The notes under the pieces: model-generated
Told to the model about the DNA's origin: nothing
The model's input: the letters and a program-made list of their open reading frames with translations, nothing else
The model's database searches: none
Program-made: the position numbers and the translations under genes
Source of the DNA: Actinomycetota bacterium
Lineage (GTDB): Bacteria; Actinomycetota; AC-67
Assembly: GCA_041658565.1 (NCBI GenBank)
Contig: JBAZZY010000027.1
Coordinates: 1 to 40,543 of the forward strand
Length of the DNA: 40,543 nucleotides
Reading direction: 5' to 3'
Part shown: positions 30,992 to 38,735 of the stretch, one piece after another
Numbering within the stretch: the first letter of the stretch is position 1
Layout: each line of letters opens with the position of its first letter

Positions 30992-31350
30992 CGGCACCGA
31001 GGAGCTATCCGCGGGCGGAGCGGGTTCGCGCCGCGATCAAGCAGGTCCTCGCCGTTGAGGTGGAGCGACTACGGGATCCGGGACTCGGGTTCGTCACCAT
31101 CACCGACGTGACCTTGACGCCCGATCTGCACCTCGCTCGGGCCTACTACACCGTGCTGGGTGAGCCGGAGGTTCTTGCGGCCACTCGCGACGCGCTGGCG
31201 CGCGCGTCCGGACATCTTCGGGCGTCCGTCGCGCAGCAGGTCCGGATGCGTTATGTCCCGGCGATAGAATTCATCGAGGATCCGGTTCCGGAGCGCGCCT
31301 CGCGAGTGGATATCATCCTTGCGGAGCTTCATCGAGACCAGGAGGACTGA
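30988..31350 (+). CDS. rbfA: Ribosome-binding factor A
   Basis: This 120-residue KH-like protein aids late 16S 5' end processing and cold adaptation. It contains RAERVRAAIKQVLAVEVERLRDPGLGFVTITDV, DLHLARAYYTVLG and VRMRYVPAIEFIEDP. Typical length. Confidence 0.95.
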   Translation: MTAPRSYPRAERVRAAIKQVLAVEVERLRDPGLGFVTITDVTLTPDLHLARAYYTVLGEPEVLAATRDALARASGHLRASVAQQVRMRYVPAIEFIEDPVPERASRVDIILAELHRDQED

Positions 31351-31356
31351 CGCCGC

Positions 31357-32331
31357 GTGACGATCGCGCCGGAAGTGTGGACTGCGACCTTGGCGGCCTT
31401 GGACGGGGCGCCGAGGGTGGCGCTGTCATGCCACGAAGGTCCCGACGGCGACGCACTGGGGTCGATGTTGGCTCTCGGCCTGGCGCTTCGAGCGCGCGGC
31501 GTCGAGGTTGTTGCGTCGTGGAGCGAGCCGTTCATCTTGCCGCGCCACTACGCGTTTCTCCCGGGACTCGACATGGCTGTTGCACCGTCGCAGTTTCCGG
31601 CGGAGCCCGACCTCGCGATAGCGTTCGACGCGGGGTCGTTCAATCGATTCGGATCGCTTGAACCAAACCTGCGGGCGGCTCGGAAGTTGGTCGTCGTCGA
31701 TCATCATGCGTCGAGTGATCATTGCGGGCACGTCAACGTCATAGACGCCGACACCGCCGCAAGCGCGGTGTTGGTGTACGAGTTGATCCAACGCCTCGGC
31801 GTCGAGATCGACCGCGACATCGCGACCTGTCTGTACACGGGAGTCGTGACCGACACCGGTCGATTCCAGTACCGCAACACGACTCCCGATCTCCACCGTA
31901 TGGTCGCCGACTTGCTGGGGCGAGGAGTAGAGCACGATGCGGTGTCCCGGGCGATCTACGAGACTCATCCTGTTGGGTACCTGAAGCTCGCCGGGGTGGC
32001 GCTGGACCGGTTGTCCGTGCGCGGCGACGCGGGACTGGTGTGGACGTGGGTCACGCTGCGCGATCTTGAGGATCATGGGATTCAGATCGAGGACATTGAG
32101 GCGCTGATCGACCTCGTTCGCAGCGTGGACGTCGCGGACGTCGCCGTTCTGATGAAGGAACAATCCGACGGACGGTACAAGGTGTCGATGCGGTCCAAGG
32201 GCGAATCCAATGTGGGCGCAGTGTGCGAGTCTTTCGGAGGCGGCGGACACCCACTCGCCGCCGGCTTCACCAGCCCCAACGGCGATCGCGCGTCCACCAT
32301 CGACCGAATCGTCGCCGCCTTGTCGCGGTGA
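31357..32331 (+). CDS. nrnA: DHH-family phosphoesterase (NrnA-type oligoribonuclease/pAp phosphatase)
   Basis: This 324-residue protein has the DHH domain motifs LSCHEGPDGDALGSML, IAFDAGSFNRFG, VVVDHHASSDHCG and TGVVTDTGRFQYRN, and the DHHA1 GGGHPLAAGF. Such enzymes degrade nano-RNAs, c-di-AMP products or pAp. It starts at a GTG and overlaps truB by GTGA. Confidence 0.92.
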   Translation: MTIAPEVWTATLAALDGAPRVALSCHEGPDGDALGSMLALGLALRARGVEVVASWSEPFILPRHYAFLPGLDMAVAPSQFPAEPDLAIAFDAGSFNRFGSLEPNLRAARKLVVVDHHASSDHCGHVNVIDADTAASAVLVYELIQRLGVEIDRDIATCLYTGVVTDTGRFQYRNTTPDLHRMVADLLGRGVEHDAVSRAIYETHPVGYLKLAGVALDRLSVRGDAGLVWTWVTLRDLEDHGIQIEDIEALIDLVRSVDVADVAVLMKEQSDGRYKVSMRSKGESNVGAVCESFGGGGHPLAAGFTSPNGDRASTIDRIVAALSR

Positions 32332-33182
32332 ACGGCTTCCTGGTTGTCGACAAGCCGTCGGGCATGACTTCGCACGACGTCGTTGCGCGCGTTCGGCGGG
32401 CGCTCGGCGTTCGTCGTGTCGGCCACGCCGGTACGCTCGATCCCCAGGCGACCGGGATCCTCGTGGTGGGCGTCGGACGCGCGACACGTCTGCTTCGGTT
32501 TCTGGAGGCCACGTGGAAGGAATACCGCGCCGAGGTCGTCTTCGGAGTGGTGACCACCACGCTCGACTCCGAAGGTGAAGTCGTCAAGCAGTCGGACTCC
32601 TCTGGGCTGGATGCGGCCCTGGTTGGTGAGGCGCTGGGAGCGTTCCGCGGAGAGGTCGAACAGATCCCCCCGATGGTGAGTGCCGTGAAGGTGGGGGGAG
32701 AGCGTCTTTACCGGAAGGCGCGACGCGGCGAGGAAGTGGATCGGCCTGCGCGCCGCGTAGTCATTGACCGGCTTGAGTTGGAGTCATTCACCCCAGGGAG
32801 CAGAGCGCGCGCCGTGCTGTACGTCCGTTGCTCGAAGGGGACCTACGTCCGTTCGCTCGCTGCGGATCTGGGGGCGGCCCTTGGGCCGGGCGCCTCGCTT
32901 GCTGCGTTGCGTCGAACACGCGTGGGTTCGTTCGGCCTGGAGGATGCCGTCGAGCTTGGTGCGGTCGACGCTGGGCGGTTGCGTCCGATGGAGGAAGCGG
33001 TCGCGGAGTATCCTCGTCGAACTCTCGAATCTGCCGAGGCGACGGCGTTGCTCCACGGGCGTCCGGTTGCTGCGGCGGGCGTGGATGGTCCGTGGGCCGC
33101 GTGGGGACCTGCGGGGCTCTTGGCAATGATGCAGGATCGGGGATCGGAAGCGCGTTCGCTGTGTGTGGTGGCGGAGCAATGA
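32328..33182 (+). CDS. truB: tRNA pseudouridine-55 synthase
   Basis: TruB makes pseudouridine 55 in the T loop. The 284-residue protein starts (M)NGFLVVDKPSGMTSHDVV, with catalytic Asp38 in GHAGTLDPQATGILVV, then TWKEYRAEVVFG and QIPPMVSAVKVGGERLYRKAR. A C-terminal domain follows. The GTG at 32328 overlaps the nrnA stop and removes a spurious upstream extension. Confidence 0.95.
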   Translation: MNGFLVVDKPSGMTSHDVVARVRRALGVRRVGHAGTLDPQATGILVVGVGRATRLLRFLEATWKEYRAEVVFGVVTTTLDSEGEVVKQSDSSGLDAALVGEALGAFRGEVEQIPPMVSAVKVGGERLYRKARRGEEVDRPARRVVIDRLELESFTPGSRARAVLYVRCSKGTYVRSLAADLGAALGPGASLAALRRTRVGSFGLEDAVELGAVDAGRLRPMEEAVAEYPRRTLESAEATALLHGRPVAAAGVDGPWAAWGPAGLLAMMQDRGSEARSLCVVAEQ

Positions 33183-34114
33183 AGGTCTTTCGCGGCATCG
33201 ACGGAATTCCGCCGGGCTTCGGTCCGAGCGCGGTCACCATCGGCGTCTTCGACGGGGTTCACCGCGGGCATCAGGCATTGATGCGCTCTGTCCTGGACAA
33301 GGCGCGTTCGTTTGGAGTTGCGCCGGTCGTCGTGACCTTTGATCGCCATCCCCTGGAGGTCATAGCCCCGGGGCGCGCGCCCGCGCTGATCACCACGCTC
33401 GACCAGCGCGCGCGCTTGATGTCCGAGATCGGCATCCAGGCAGTCGTCGCGCTCGAGTTCGACGAGGCTTTTCGAGCACTGTCTCCCGACGAGTTCGTGA
33501 GGACGGTGCTGGTTGAGAAGTTGTCCTGCGTGCACTGCGTAGTGGGCGCAAACTTCCGATTCGGGCATCAACAGTCGGGCAACATCGAGACGCTCGCGGA
33601 CTTGGGCGCGCGTTACGGGTTCGACGTGTCGATCTTCGCGATGCAGATGGGTGGTGAGAAAGAGGTGGTGTCGTCGAGTCTCATCCGTCGCCACATTTCC
33701 GAGGGGCGGGTTGAGCGCGTCGCCGAGGAGTTGGATCGACCGTTTCGGCTGGAGGGCTACGTCGAGCACGGAGCGAGCCGAGGTCACGGCCTGGGCTTTC
33801 CGACGGCGAACCTGCTGGTTCACCCTCGTTTGATCCTGCCGCGCTTGGGTGTGTACGCCGGGTGGATGCACTGGCGCGACGTCAGGTACCCCGTGGTCGT
33901 CAATGTTGGGATGAACCCGACGTTCGGTGATCGCGACACGCCGGTGGTGGAGGCGCATGTGATTGGGTTCGATTTGGACTTGTACGGGCAGAATGTCGAG
34001 ATCGAGTTCCTTCACCGACTGCGCGACGAACGCAAGTTCGAGCACGTCGACGAACTTGTCCGCCAGATGCGTGCCGATGTCGAGCGCGCGCGGGAACTGT
34101 TGCGATCAGACTGA
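33179..34114 (+). CDS. ribF: Bifunctional riboflavin kinase/FAD synthetase
   Basis: This 311-residue enzyme makes FMN then FAD. The N-terminal adenylyltransferase domain has GVFDGVHRGHQAL and VTFDRHPLEV; the FGH box is in VVGANFRFGHQQSG. The flavokinase domain has RGHGLGFPTANL, LPRLGVYAGWM and VNVGMNPTFGDRDTPVVEAHVIGFD. The ATG overlaps the truB stop. Last plus-strand gene before the minus-strand cluster. Confidence 0.96.
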   Translation: MKVFRGIDGIPPGFGPSAVTIGVFDGVHRGHQALMRSVLDKARSFGVAPVVVTFDRHPLEVIAPGRAPALITTLDQRARLMSEIGIQAVVALEFDEAFRALSPDEFVRTVLVEKLSCVHCVVGANFRFGHQQSGNIETLADLGARYGFDVSIFAMQMGGEKEVVSSSLIRRHISEGRVERVAEELDRPFRLEGYVEHGASRGHGLGFPTANLLVHPRLILPRLGVYAGWMHWRDVRYPVVVNVGMNPTFGDRDTPVVEAHVIGFDLDLYGQNVEIEFLHRLRDERKFEHVDELVRQMRADVERARELLRSD

Positions 34115-34119
34115 CGGGA

Positions 34120-34620
34120 TCAGTCGTCGGGGGCTTCTACGGAGTCGTCGGGCTCCTCTCCATCCTCGGTGGGCGATTCGCTCTCATCGGGTGTCGGCGA
34201 GTTGCTTTCTTCCTTGTCGGAGGTGTGCTCCGTCTCGTCGGTTTCCGTCTTTGGGCGTTCGGTTGACTCGTCGTCCGGCTTAGTGCCGTCGTCGGATGAA
34301 TCCTCGGTGCCCTCGTCTTTGACGACCGTTTGTGTGGTCGGGTTGTGCGAACGAACGGCTGGGGTGGACGGTGACGGGGAGGCGACAGCCGGCATTGTCG
34401 GCGCCGGTCTTGCTTTCGAGTAGTGGCCGATGGTCGCGAAGACGCCAACCGGAGCAAGGACGATCGCGGCGGCGATCAGCGTGACGATCCCCCTGCGGAG
34501 GTGGTGCGGCGTCGAGTGCTGCGCCGCCAGCATGGCCCGCTCGAAGGCGCCGTCGCGGTCGGGTGGTGGGGGCACCTCGCCCGCTTGGTGAATTGCTCGA
34601 ATGAGTTCGTCGTCGTTCAT
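34120..34620 (-). CDS. Single-pass membrane protein, probable anti-sigma partner, with acidic tail
   Basis: This 166-residue product has a 43-residue cytoplasmic N-terminus (MNDDELIRAIHQAGEVPPPP), one membrane helix (about 44-66) and a 100-residue outer region dominated by D, E, S, T and P. The gene overlaps the upstream sigma factor gene by ATGA, the usual sigma/anti-sigma coupling, and the short cytoplasmic segment before a helix fits that class. No HxxxCxxC zinc motif is present, so it is not a ZAS-type anti-sigma. No family was recognised; the anti-sigma role is inferred from context. Confidence 0.65.
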   Translation of the reverse strand: MNDDELIRAIHQAGEVPPPPDRDGAFERAMLAAQHSTPHHLRRGIVTLIAAAIVLAPVGVFATIGHYSKARPAPTMPAVASPSPSTPAVRSHNPTTQTVVKDEGTEDSSDDGTKPDDESTERPKTETDETEHTSDKEESNSPTPDESESPTEDGEEPDDSVEAPDD

Positions 34621-35156
34621 CGATTCTCACCTTCGTCCATCATCTCACGCAGCCGTGCGAGGGCGCGATGCTGCGCGACTCGGACCGCCCCCGGCGTCTT
34701 GCCGACTCGCAGTGCCGTCTGTGCGGCGTCGAGGTCTTCCATGAAGCGCAACTCGAGGATCTCGCGTTCGGCCCAGGGCATGCGGGCGAGGGCTGCGCGC
34801 ATGTCGATGGCCCCTTCGAGACTCGGGGCTGGAGCGGACTCGGTCTCGAACTGCTTGCATGCCTCACCCACGCGCGCACTGCGCGCCTGCCCGCGCAACT
34901 CGTCGGCGATCCTGCGTCGCGCGATGGTGTAGAGCCAGGCTTCGAAAGGAACTCCCGTCCAGCGGAATCGGCGAATGCCTGGGAAGAGCGCGACGAAGGT
35001 CTCAGCGGCGACGTCTTGCGCGAGGACCGGATCCCCAAGCCGACGCGCGGCGAACCGGTATACCTCATCGTGGAACCGATCGAAGATCATGGCGAAGGCC
35101 TCTTTGTCTCCCGCTTGAGCGCGCGTTACAAGATCGCGCGTGCTTACCTCTCTCAT
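34617..35156 (-). CDS. ECF-like RNA polymerase sigma factor
   Basis: This 179-residue protein has sigma region 2 (about 8-90: AGDKEAFAMIFDRFHDEVYRFAARRLGD, AQDVAAETFVALF, PFEAWLYTIARRRIADELRG) and region 4 (about 122-175: LARMPWAEREILELRFMEDLDAAQTALR, VGKTPGAVRVAQHRALARLRE), with no region 3. The start at 35156 (MREVSTRDLVTRAQAGD) follows a GAGGGTGAT ribosome-binding site; the frame is open to 35261 but the extra residues lack sigma-like character. Coupled by overlap to the membrane protein downstream. The cluster sits between ribF and rpsO, in the opposite direction to all neighbouring core genes. Confidence 0.88.
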   Translation of the reverse strand: MREVSTRDLVTRAQAGDKEAFAMIFDRFHDEVYRFAARRLGDPVLAQDVAAETFVALFPGIRRFRWTGVPFEAWLYTIARRRIADELRGQARSARVGEACKQFETESAPAPSLEGAIDMRAALARMPWAEREILELRFMEDLDAAQTALRVGKTPGAVRVAQHRALARLREMMDEGENR

Positions 35157-35293
35157 CGTTGGATCACCCTCGGACGTTACGGCGTGTCCGGGGATCAGGG
35201 GTAGCCCGCGCGCAGGGGTCATGTCAGTGAGTTCGTCATGTTGGGCGGAATCCTCAAGCACTCCAGAACTTCGCGGCGTTGGGGCAAACGCGG

Positions 35294-35324
35294 GGGAAGC
35301 GCGCGCCGGGCGCGCGCGCTTCCC
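35294..35324. repeat. 13-bp perfect hairpin between the minus-strand genes
   Basis: GGGAAGCGCGCGC (35294-35306) and GCGCGCGCTTCCC (35312-35324) are perfect arms around a 5-base loop. It lies just downstream of the acidic membrane protein gene and upstream of the sigma gene. There is no T tract, so it is a possible Rho-type or protective 3' hairpin rather than an intrinsic terminator. Confidence 0.7.
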
Positions 35325-35341
35325 GGGGAGGGCGGGTGGCG

Positions 35342-35797
35342 TCAGTCTTCGACCTCCGGGGCGTCCTCAGGGTCCGAGTCGTCGTTGGTCTCGGACAGGT
35401 CGCCGTTCTCGTCGTCCGGAGCTTCGGTCTCTTCGATGTCGTCGCTTTCCTCCGAGGTCTCGGCAGCGTCCTCAGAGTCGTCATCCGCGTCGGGCAGGTC
35501 CGCTTCTTCTTGGTCGGTTGCGTCATCTTCGGACGCGGAGTCATCACTCGCGACCTCGGAGTCGATGGGCTGTGGGTCGGTGGGTGCGGGAGAGGTGTCC
35601 GAGGCGGCCGTGGAGATTGACGAGTCGCTCGCGGCAGCCGTCGGATCCGGCGACGTGACGCCGGGGCTCGGCGCCGGGGCGTCGGAGGGCGCAACTGCGC
35701 CGACCAGGGAGCGAAGCCCGATTCCTCCCCCGAAGGCCAGAACGGCCATGAATCCCCAGGTGAAGACCTTTTGGGGGAGAATGTTTCGCTTGTGCAT
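35342..35797 (-). CDS. Membrane-anchored or secreted protein with highly acidic tail
   Basis: This 151-residue product has a basic start (MHKRNILPQK), a hydrophobic helix (about 11-35) that may be an anchor or a signal peptide ending near AVAPSDA, and a tail of about 110 residues that is almost wholly D, E, S, T, A and P. AAGGAG 4 bases before the ATG supports the start. The architecture mirrors the acidic tail of the membrane protein at 34120-34620, so the two may share a location or partner. No homologue recognised; composition makes homology search unreliable. Divergent from rpsO. Confidence 0.65.
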   Translation of the reverse strand: MHKRNILPQKVFTWGFMAVLAFGGGIGLRSLVGAVAPSDAPAPSPGVTSPDPTAAASDSSISTAASDTSPAPTDPQPIDSEVASDDSASEDDATDQEEADLPDADDDSEDAAETSEESDDIEETEAPDDENGDLSETNDDSDPEDAPEVED

Positions 35798-35904
35798 GAT
35801 GCTCCTTCCCTTCGCTGGTCGTTTGCCGCTTTATCGGGCCTGAGCGTCCCCGCGTTACATCCCGAGCCCGCGAATCTTGTTTGTTCGGAGAACTTCGGCG
35901 CTCT

Positions 35905-35933
35905 TTGCCCTGCTCCCGGGCCTCTGGTAGCCT
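35905..35933 (+). promoter_or_regulatory. Promoter of rpsO
   Basis: TTGCCC (35905-35910), exactly 17 bases, and TAGCCT (35928-35933). The expected start lies about 5 bases before the ATG at 35945, so the leader is almost absent. Confidence 0.6.
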
Positions 35934-35944
35934 GCGAGACCTAC

Positions 35945-36214
35945 ATGGCCCTTTCCACGCAAGACAAGCAACCAATCATCCAGGACTTCCGCAAGAGCGA
36001 GAGCGACACGGGCTCGTCGGAGGTTCAGATCGCGCTACTGACGCGACGGATCAACGACCTTAACCAGCATCTCAAGGCACAGCGCAAGGACCATCATTCG
36101 CGCCGGGGCCTGCTGATGATGGTGGGTCGTCGCAAGCGCCTGCTCGGGTACATCAAGCAGCAGGACATCGCGAAGTACCGAGTTCTCACTGAGAAACTCG
36201 GGATCCGGCGGTAG
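35945..36214 (+). CDS. rpsO: 30S ribosomal protein S15
   Basis: This 89-residue protein starts MALSTQDKQPIIQDF and contains DTGSSEVQIALLTRRINDLNQHLKAQRKDHHSRRGLLMMVGRRKRLLGYI, the conserved uS15 core that binds the 16S central domain. It precedes pnp, as in most bacteria. Its start is set by the conserved sequence and the adjoining promoter. Confidence 0.97.
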   Translation: MALSTQDKQPIIQDFRKSESDTGSSEVQIALLTRRINDLNQHLKAQRKDHHSRRGLLMMVGRRKRLLGYIKQQDIAKYRVLTEKLGIRR

Positions 36215-36219
36215 TCTTC

Positions 36220-36243
36220 GAGGGGGCGGGAAACCGCCCTCTC
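36220..36243 (+). promoter_or_regulatory. GAAA-tetraloop hairpin in the rpsO-pnp spacer
   Basis: GAGGGGGCGG (36220-36229), GAAA loop and CCGCCCTCTC (36234-36243) form a 10-bp stem with one G-U pair, right after the rpsO stop. No T tract follows. It may cap the rpsO mRNA or be part of the pnp leader; in E. coli the rpsO-pnp spacer holds a processed hairpin for PNPase autoregulation. Confidence 0.65.
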
Positions 36244-36428
36244 GGTGTATGCGCGAAAGGGGGAACGGACAGATCCCATTTCCCAGCCCGGCTGGAACGG
36301 CGAGGGAAGTCAGTTCTCGGTTGTGGGCGGCAAGCGCCGCGGCTCTTGAAGCTCTCAACCGGCAACTGACTCCGAAACCAAACCGCTCCAGGCCGGGCAG
36401 CAGGGTGCCTCGCACGAGGTGCCCGAGT

Positions 36429-36444
36429 GAACCTCAGGAGGTTC
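36429..36444 (+). promoter_or_regulatory. Hairpin containing the pnp Shine-Dalgarno
   Basis: GAACCT (36429-36434), loop CAGG and AGGTTC (36439-36444) make a perfect 6-bp stem. The ribosome-binding site AGGAGG (36436-36441) lies across the loop and 3' arm, 10 bases before the pnp ATG. Folding would hide half of it, suggesting translational control. Confidence 0.55.
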
Positions 36445-36451
36445 GTCTGCC

Positions 36452-38719
36452 ATGGCAATAACTCATCCGTTCACGCTTGAGCGTGACATCGACGGCAAGG
36501 TATTTCGGCTGGAGGCCGGCCGTTTCGCAGGTCTTGCGGACGGCGCCGTCCTCATCACCCTCGGGGAGACCCAGGTGCTTTGCACCGTGGTCGCCTCCAA
36601 GGCCCCCAAGGAGCACCTCGACTTCTTCCCGTTGACCGTCGACGTCGAAGAGCGCATGTACGCAGCCGGGAAGATCCCCGGCGGATTCTTCCGCCGCGAA
36701 GGTCGGCCGTCGGAGACCGCGATTCTCACCGCGCGCCTCATCGACCGTCCGCTGCGCCCGTCGTTCCCTAAGGGATTCCGCAACGAAGTCCACGTGATCG
36801 CCACGGTTTTGTCGGTTGACCACGTGAACCCATTCGACGTTGTCGCCATCACGGGCGCTTCAACCGCCGTAATGCTGGGCGGCATGCCTTTCGAAGGCCC
36901 CGTCGCCGGATTGCGGTTGGGCTTCAGTTCGGGGCGCTGGATTCCCTTCCCCTCGTTCCAAGAGATCGAGGAGTGCACCTTCGACCTCGTGGTCGCCGGC
37001 GGATCCAGTGCCGACGGTGACGTACGCATCATCATGGTCGAGGCCGAGGCGACCGAGCGCGCTTGGAACCTGATCAAGGCCGGACACTCCGCGCCGACCG
37101 AGGATGTCGTTGCTGCCGGGCTTGAGGAAGCTAAGCGTTACATCCGCGAGCTGTGCGAGATGCAGAGTGAATTCGCCGCCCTTGCCGCGAAGCCGACGCG
37201 TGAGTTCCCGACGTTCCCGGATTACGGCGAGGACGTCGCCGAGCGAGTGCGCGTGATCGCCGAAGCGGATCTTGGAGTCGCGCTGACCATCGCGGACAAG
37301 GCCGAGCGTGAAGGTCGCCTGGACGAGATCAAGGCCAAGGTTGTTGAGGAACTCACCGCCGACGAGGCCCTCGCGGAGCGCGCCAAGGAATTCAGCCCCG
37401 CAGTCCGGTCGCTGACGAAGAAGCTTGTCCGTCGCAGGATCGTCTCCGACGGGGTGCGAATGGACGGGCGAACCGTCGACCAGATTCGGACGTTGACCGC
37501 GGACGTGAATCTGTTGCCGCGCGCACACGGAACCGGCCTGTTCCAGCGGGGTGACACTCAGGTGTTGTCGATCGCGACGCTCGGGATGATGCGGATGACG
37601 CAGATGATCGACACCCTCGATCCCGAGGACGAGAAGCGGTACATGCACCACTACAACTTCCCACCCTTCTCGACCGGCGAGACCGGCTTCATGCGCGGTC
37701 CTCGTCGCCGTGAGATCGGCCACGGCGCGCTCGCCGAACGGGCACTGCTGCCGGTCGTGCCGCCCGAGGAGGAGTTCCCGTACGCGATCCGAATCGTCTC
37801 GGAAGTGCTCGGGTCGAACGGCTCGAGTTCCATGGCGAGCGTGTGCGGTTCGACGCTGGCGCTGATGGACGCAGGAGTCCCCATCTACGACTTGGTCGGC
37901 GGGATTGCGATGGGTCTCATCTACGAGGATGGGGAATACGTCACGCTGACCGACATCCTTGGATCTGAAGACGCCTTCGGCGACATGGACTTCAAGGTTG
38001 CCGGCACCAAGGACTTCGTCACCGCGTTGCAGTTGGACACGAAGCTCAGCGGCATCCCGGCCGAGGTCCTCGGGCGCGCGCTCGGGAAGGCTCGTACCGC
38101 GCGGATGCAGGTCCTTGAGGTGCTTAGCGGCGCGCTCGCGGCGCCGCGTTCCGAACTGTCCGAGTACGCACCGAAGATCATCACGGTGCAGATCCCGATC
38201 GACAAGATCGGTGAGGTCATCGGCCCGAAGGGCAAGAAGATCAACGAGATCCAGGCTGAAACCGGTGCCGAGATCGACATCCAAGACGACGGCCGTATCT
38301 TCATCGCGTCCAAGGGCGGCGACGGTGGCGAGCGCGCGCGCGCCATGATCGAGTCGATCGCCAACCCGGTGATGCCGGAGGCGGGTCTTCGGTTCGACGG
38401 GAAGATCCTCGGAGTGCGTGAGGGACTTGGTCTCTTCGTGGGCGTGCCGGGATCCTCCAAGGACGGTCTCGTGCACATCTCGAAGCTTGGGTTCGGCAAG
38501 CGCATCGAGCGGATCGAAGGCGTCTACAACATCGGCGACTCGATCCAGGTCGAGGTGCAGAAGGTGGACATCGCGCTCGGCAAGATCAGCTTGTCGCCGA
38601 TCAACCCGGAAAACGGCGAGCGTTACGACGGTCCGGAGCGCAAGCCCCGCGAGGGTGGCGACTCGGACCACGATCGTGACCGCAGCCGTCGGCCTCGTGG
38701 CCCGAGGCGCGAGCACTAG
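36452..38719 (+). CDS. pnp: Polyribonucleotide nucleotidyltransferase (PNPase)
   Basis: PNPase degrades RNA 3' to 5' with phosphate. The 755-residue protein has two RNase PH domains (about 10-220 and 320-540; FFRREGRPSETAILTARLIDRPLRP; FSTGETGFMRGPRRREIGHGALAERAL; GSNGSSSMASVCGSTLALMDAG), a KH domain (about 580-640, IGPKGKKINEIQ) and an S1 domain (about 645-715). The basic tail is rich in R, D, G and P. The spacer from rpsO is 237 bases, with two hairpins. Confidence 0.97.
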   Translation: MAITHPFTLERDIDGKVFRLEAGRFAGLADGAVLITLGETQVLCTVVASKAPKEHLDFFPLTVDVEERMYAAGKIPGGFFRREGRPSETAILTARLIDRPLRPSFPKGFRNEVHVIATVLSVDHVNPFDVVAITGASTAVMLGGMPFEGPVAGLRLGFSSGRWIPFPSFQEIEECTFDLVVAGGSSADGDVRIIMVEAEATERAWNLIKAGHSAPTEDVVAAGLEEAKRYIRELCEMQSEFAALAAKPTREFPTFPDYGEDVAERVRVIAEADLGVALTIADKAEREGRLDEIKAKVVEELTADEALAERAKEFSPAVRSLTKKLVRRRIVSDGVRMDGRTVDQIRTLTADVNLLPRAHGTGLFQRGDTQVLSIATLGMMRMTQMIDTLDPEDEKRYMHHYNFPPFSTGETGFMRGPRRREIGHGALAERALLPVVPPEEEFPYAIRIVSEVLGSNGSSSMASVCGSTLALMDAGVPIYDLVGGIAMGLIYEDGEYVTLTDILGSEDAFGDMDFKVAGTKDFVTALQLDTKLSGIPAEVLGRALGKARTARMQVLEVLSGALAAPRSELSEYAPKIITVQIPIDKIGEVIGPKGKKINEIQAETGAEIDIQDDGRIFIASKGGDGGERARAMIESIANPVMPEAGLRFDGKILGVREGLGLFVGVPGSSKDGLVHISKLGFGKRIERIEGVYNIGDSIQVEVQKVDIALGKISLSPINPENGERYDGPERKPREGGDSDHDRDRSRRPRGPRREH

Positions 38720-38735
38720 GAATCACACGGCGTCG

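Noticed and set aside
35157..35261. Longer N-terminus of the sigma factor
   Set aside because: The added 35 residues do not resemble region 2, while a ribosome-binding site precedes the ATG at 35156.
36860..38716. 618-codon open frame antisense to pnp, and similar long antisense frames over ffh, proS, the second kinase and infB
   Set aside because: They mirror real genes in a high-GC sequence, have biased Arg/His/Pro-rich composition, and show no recognisable domains or ribosome-binding sites.
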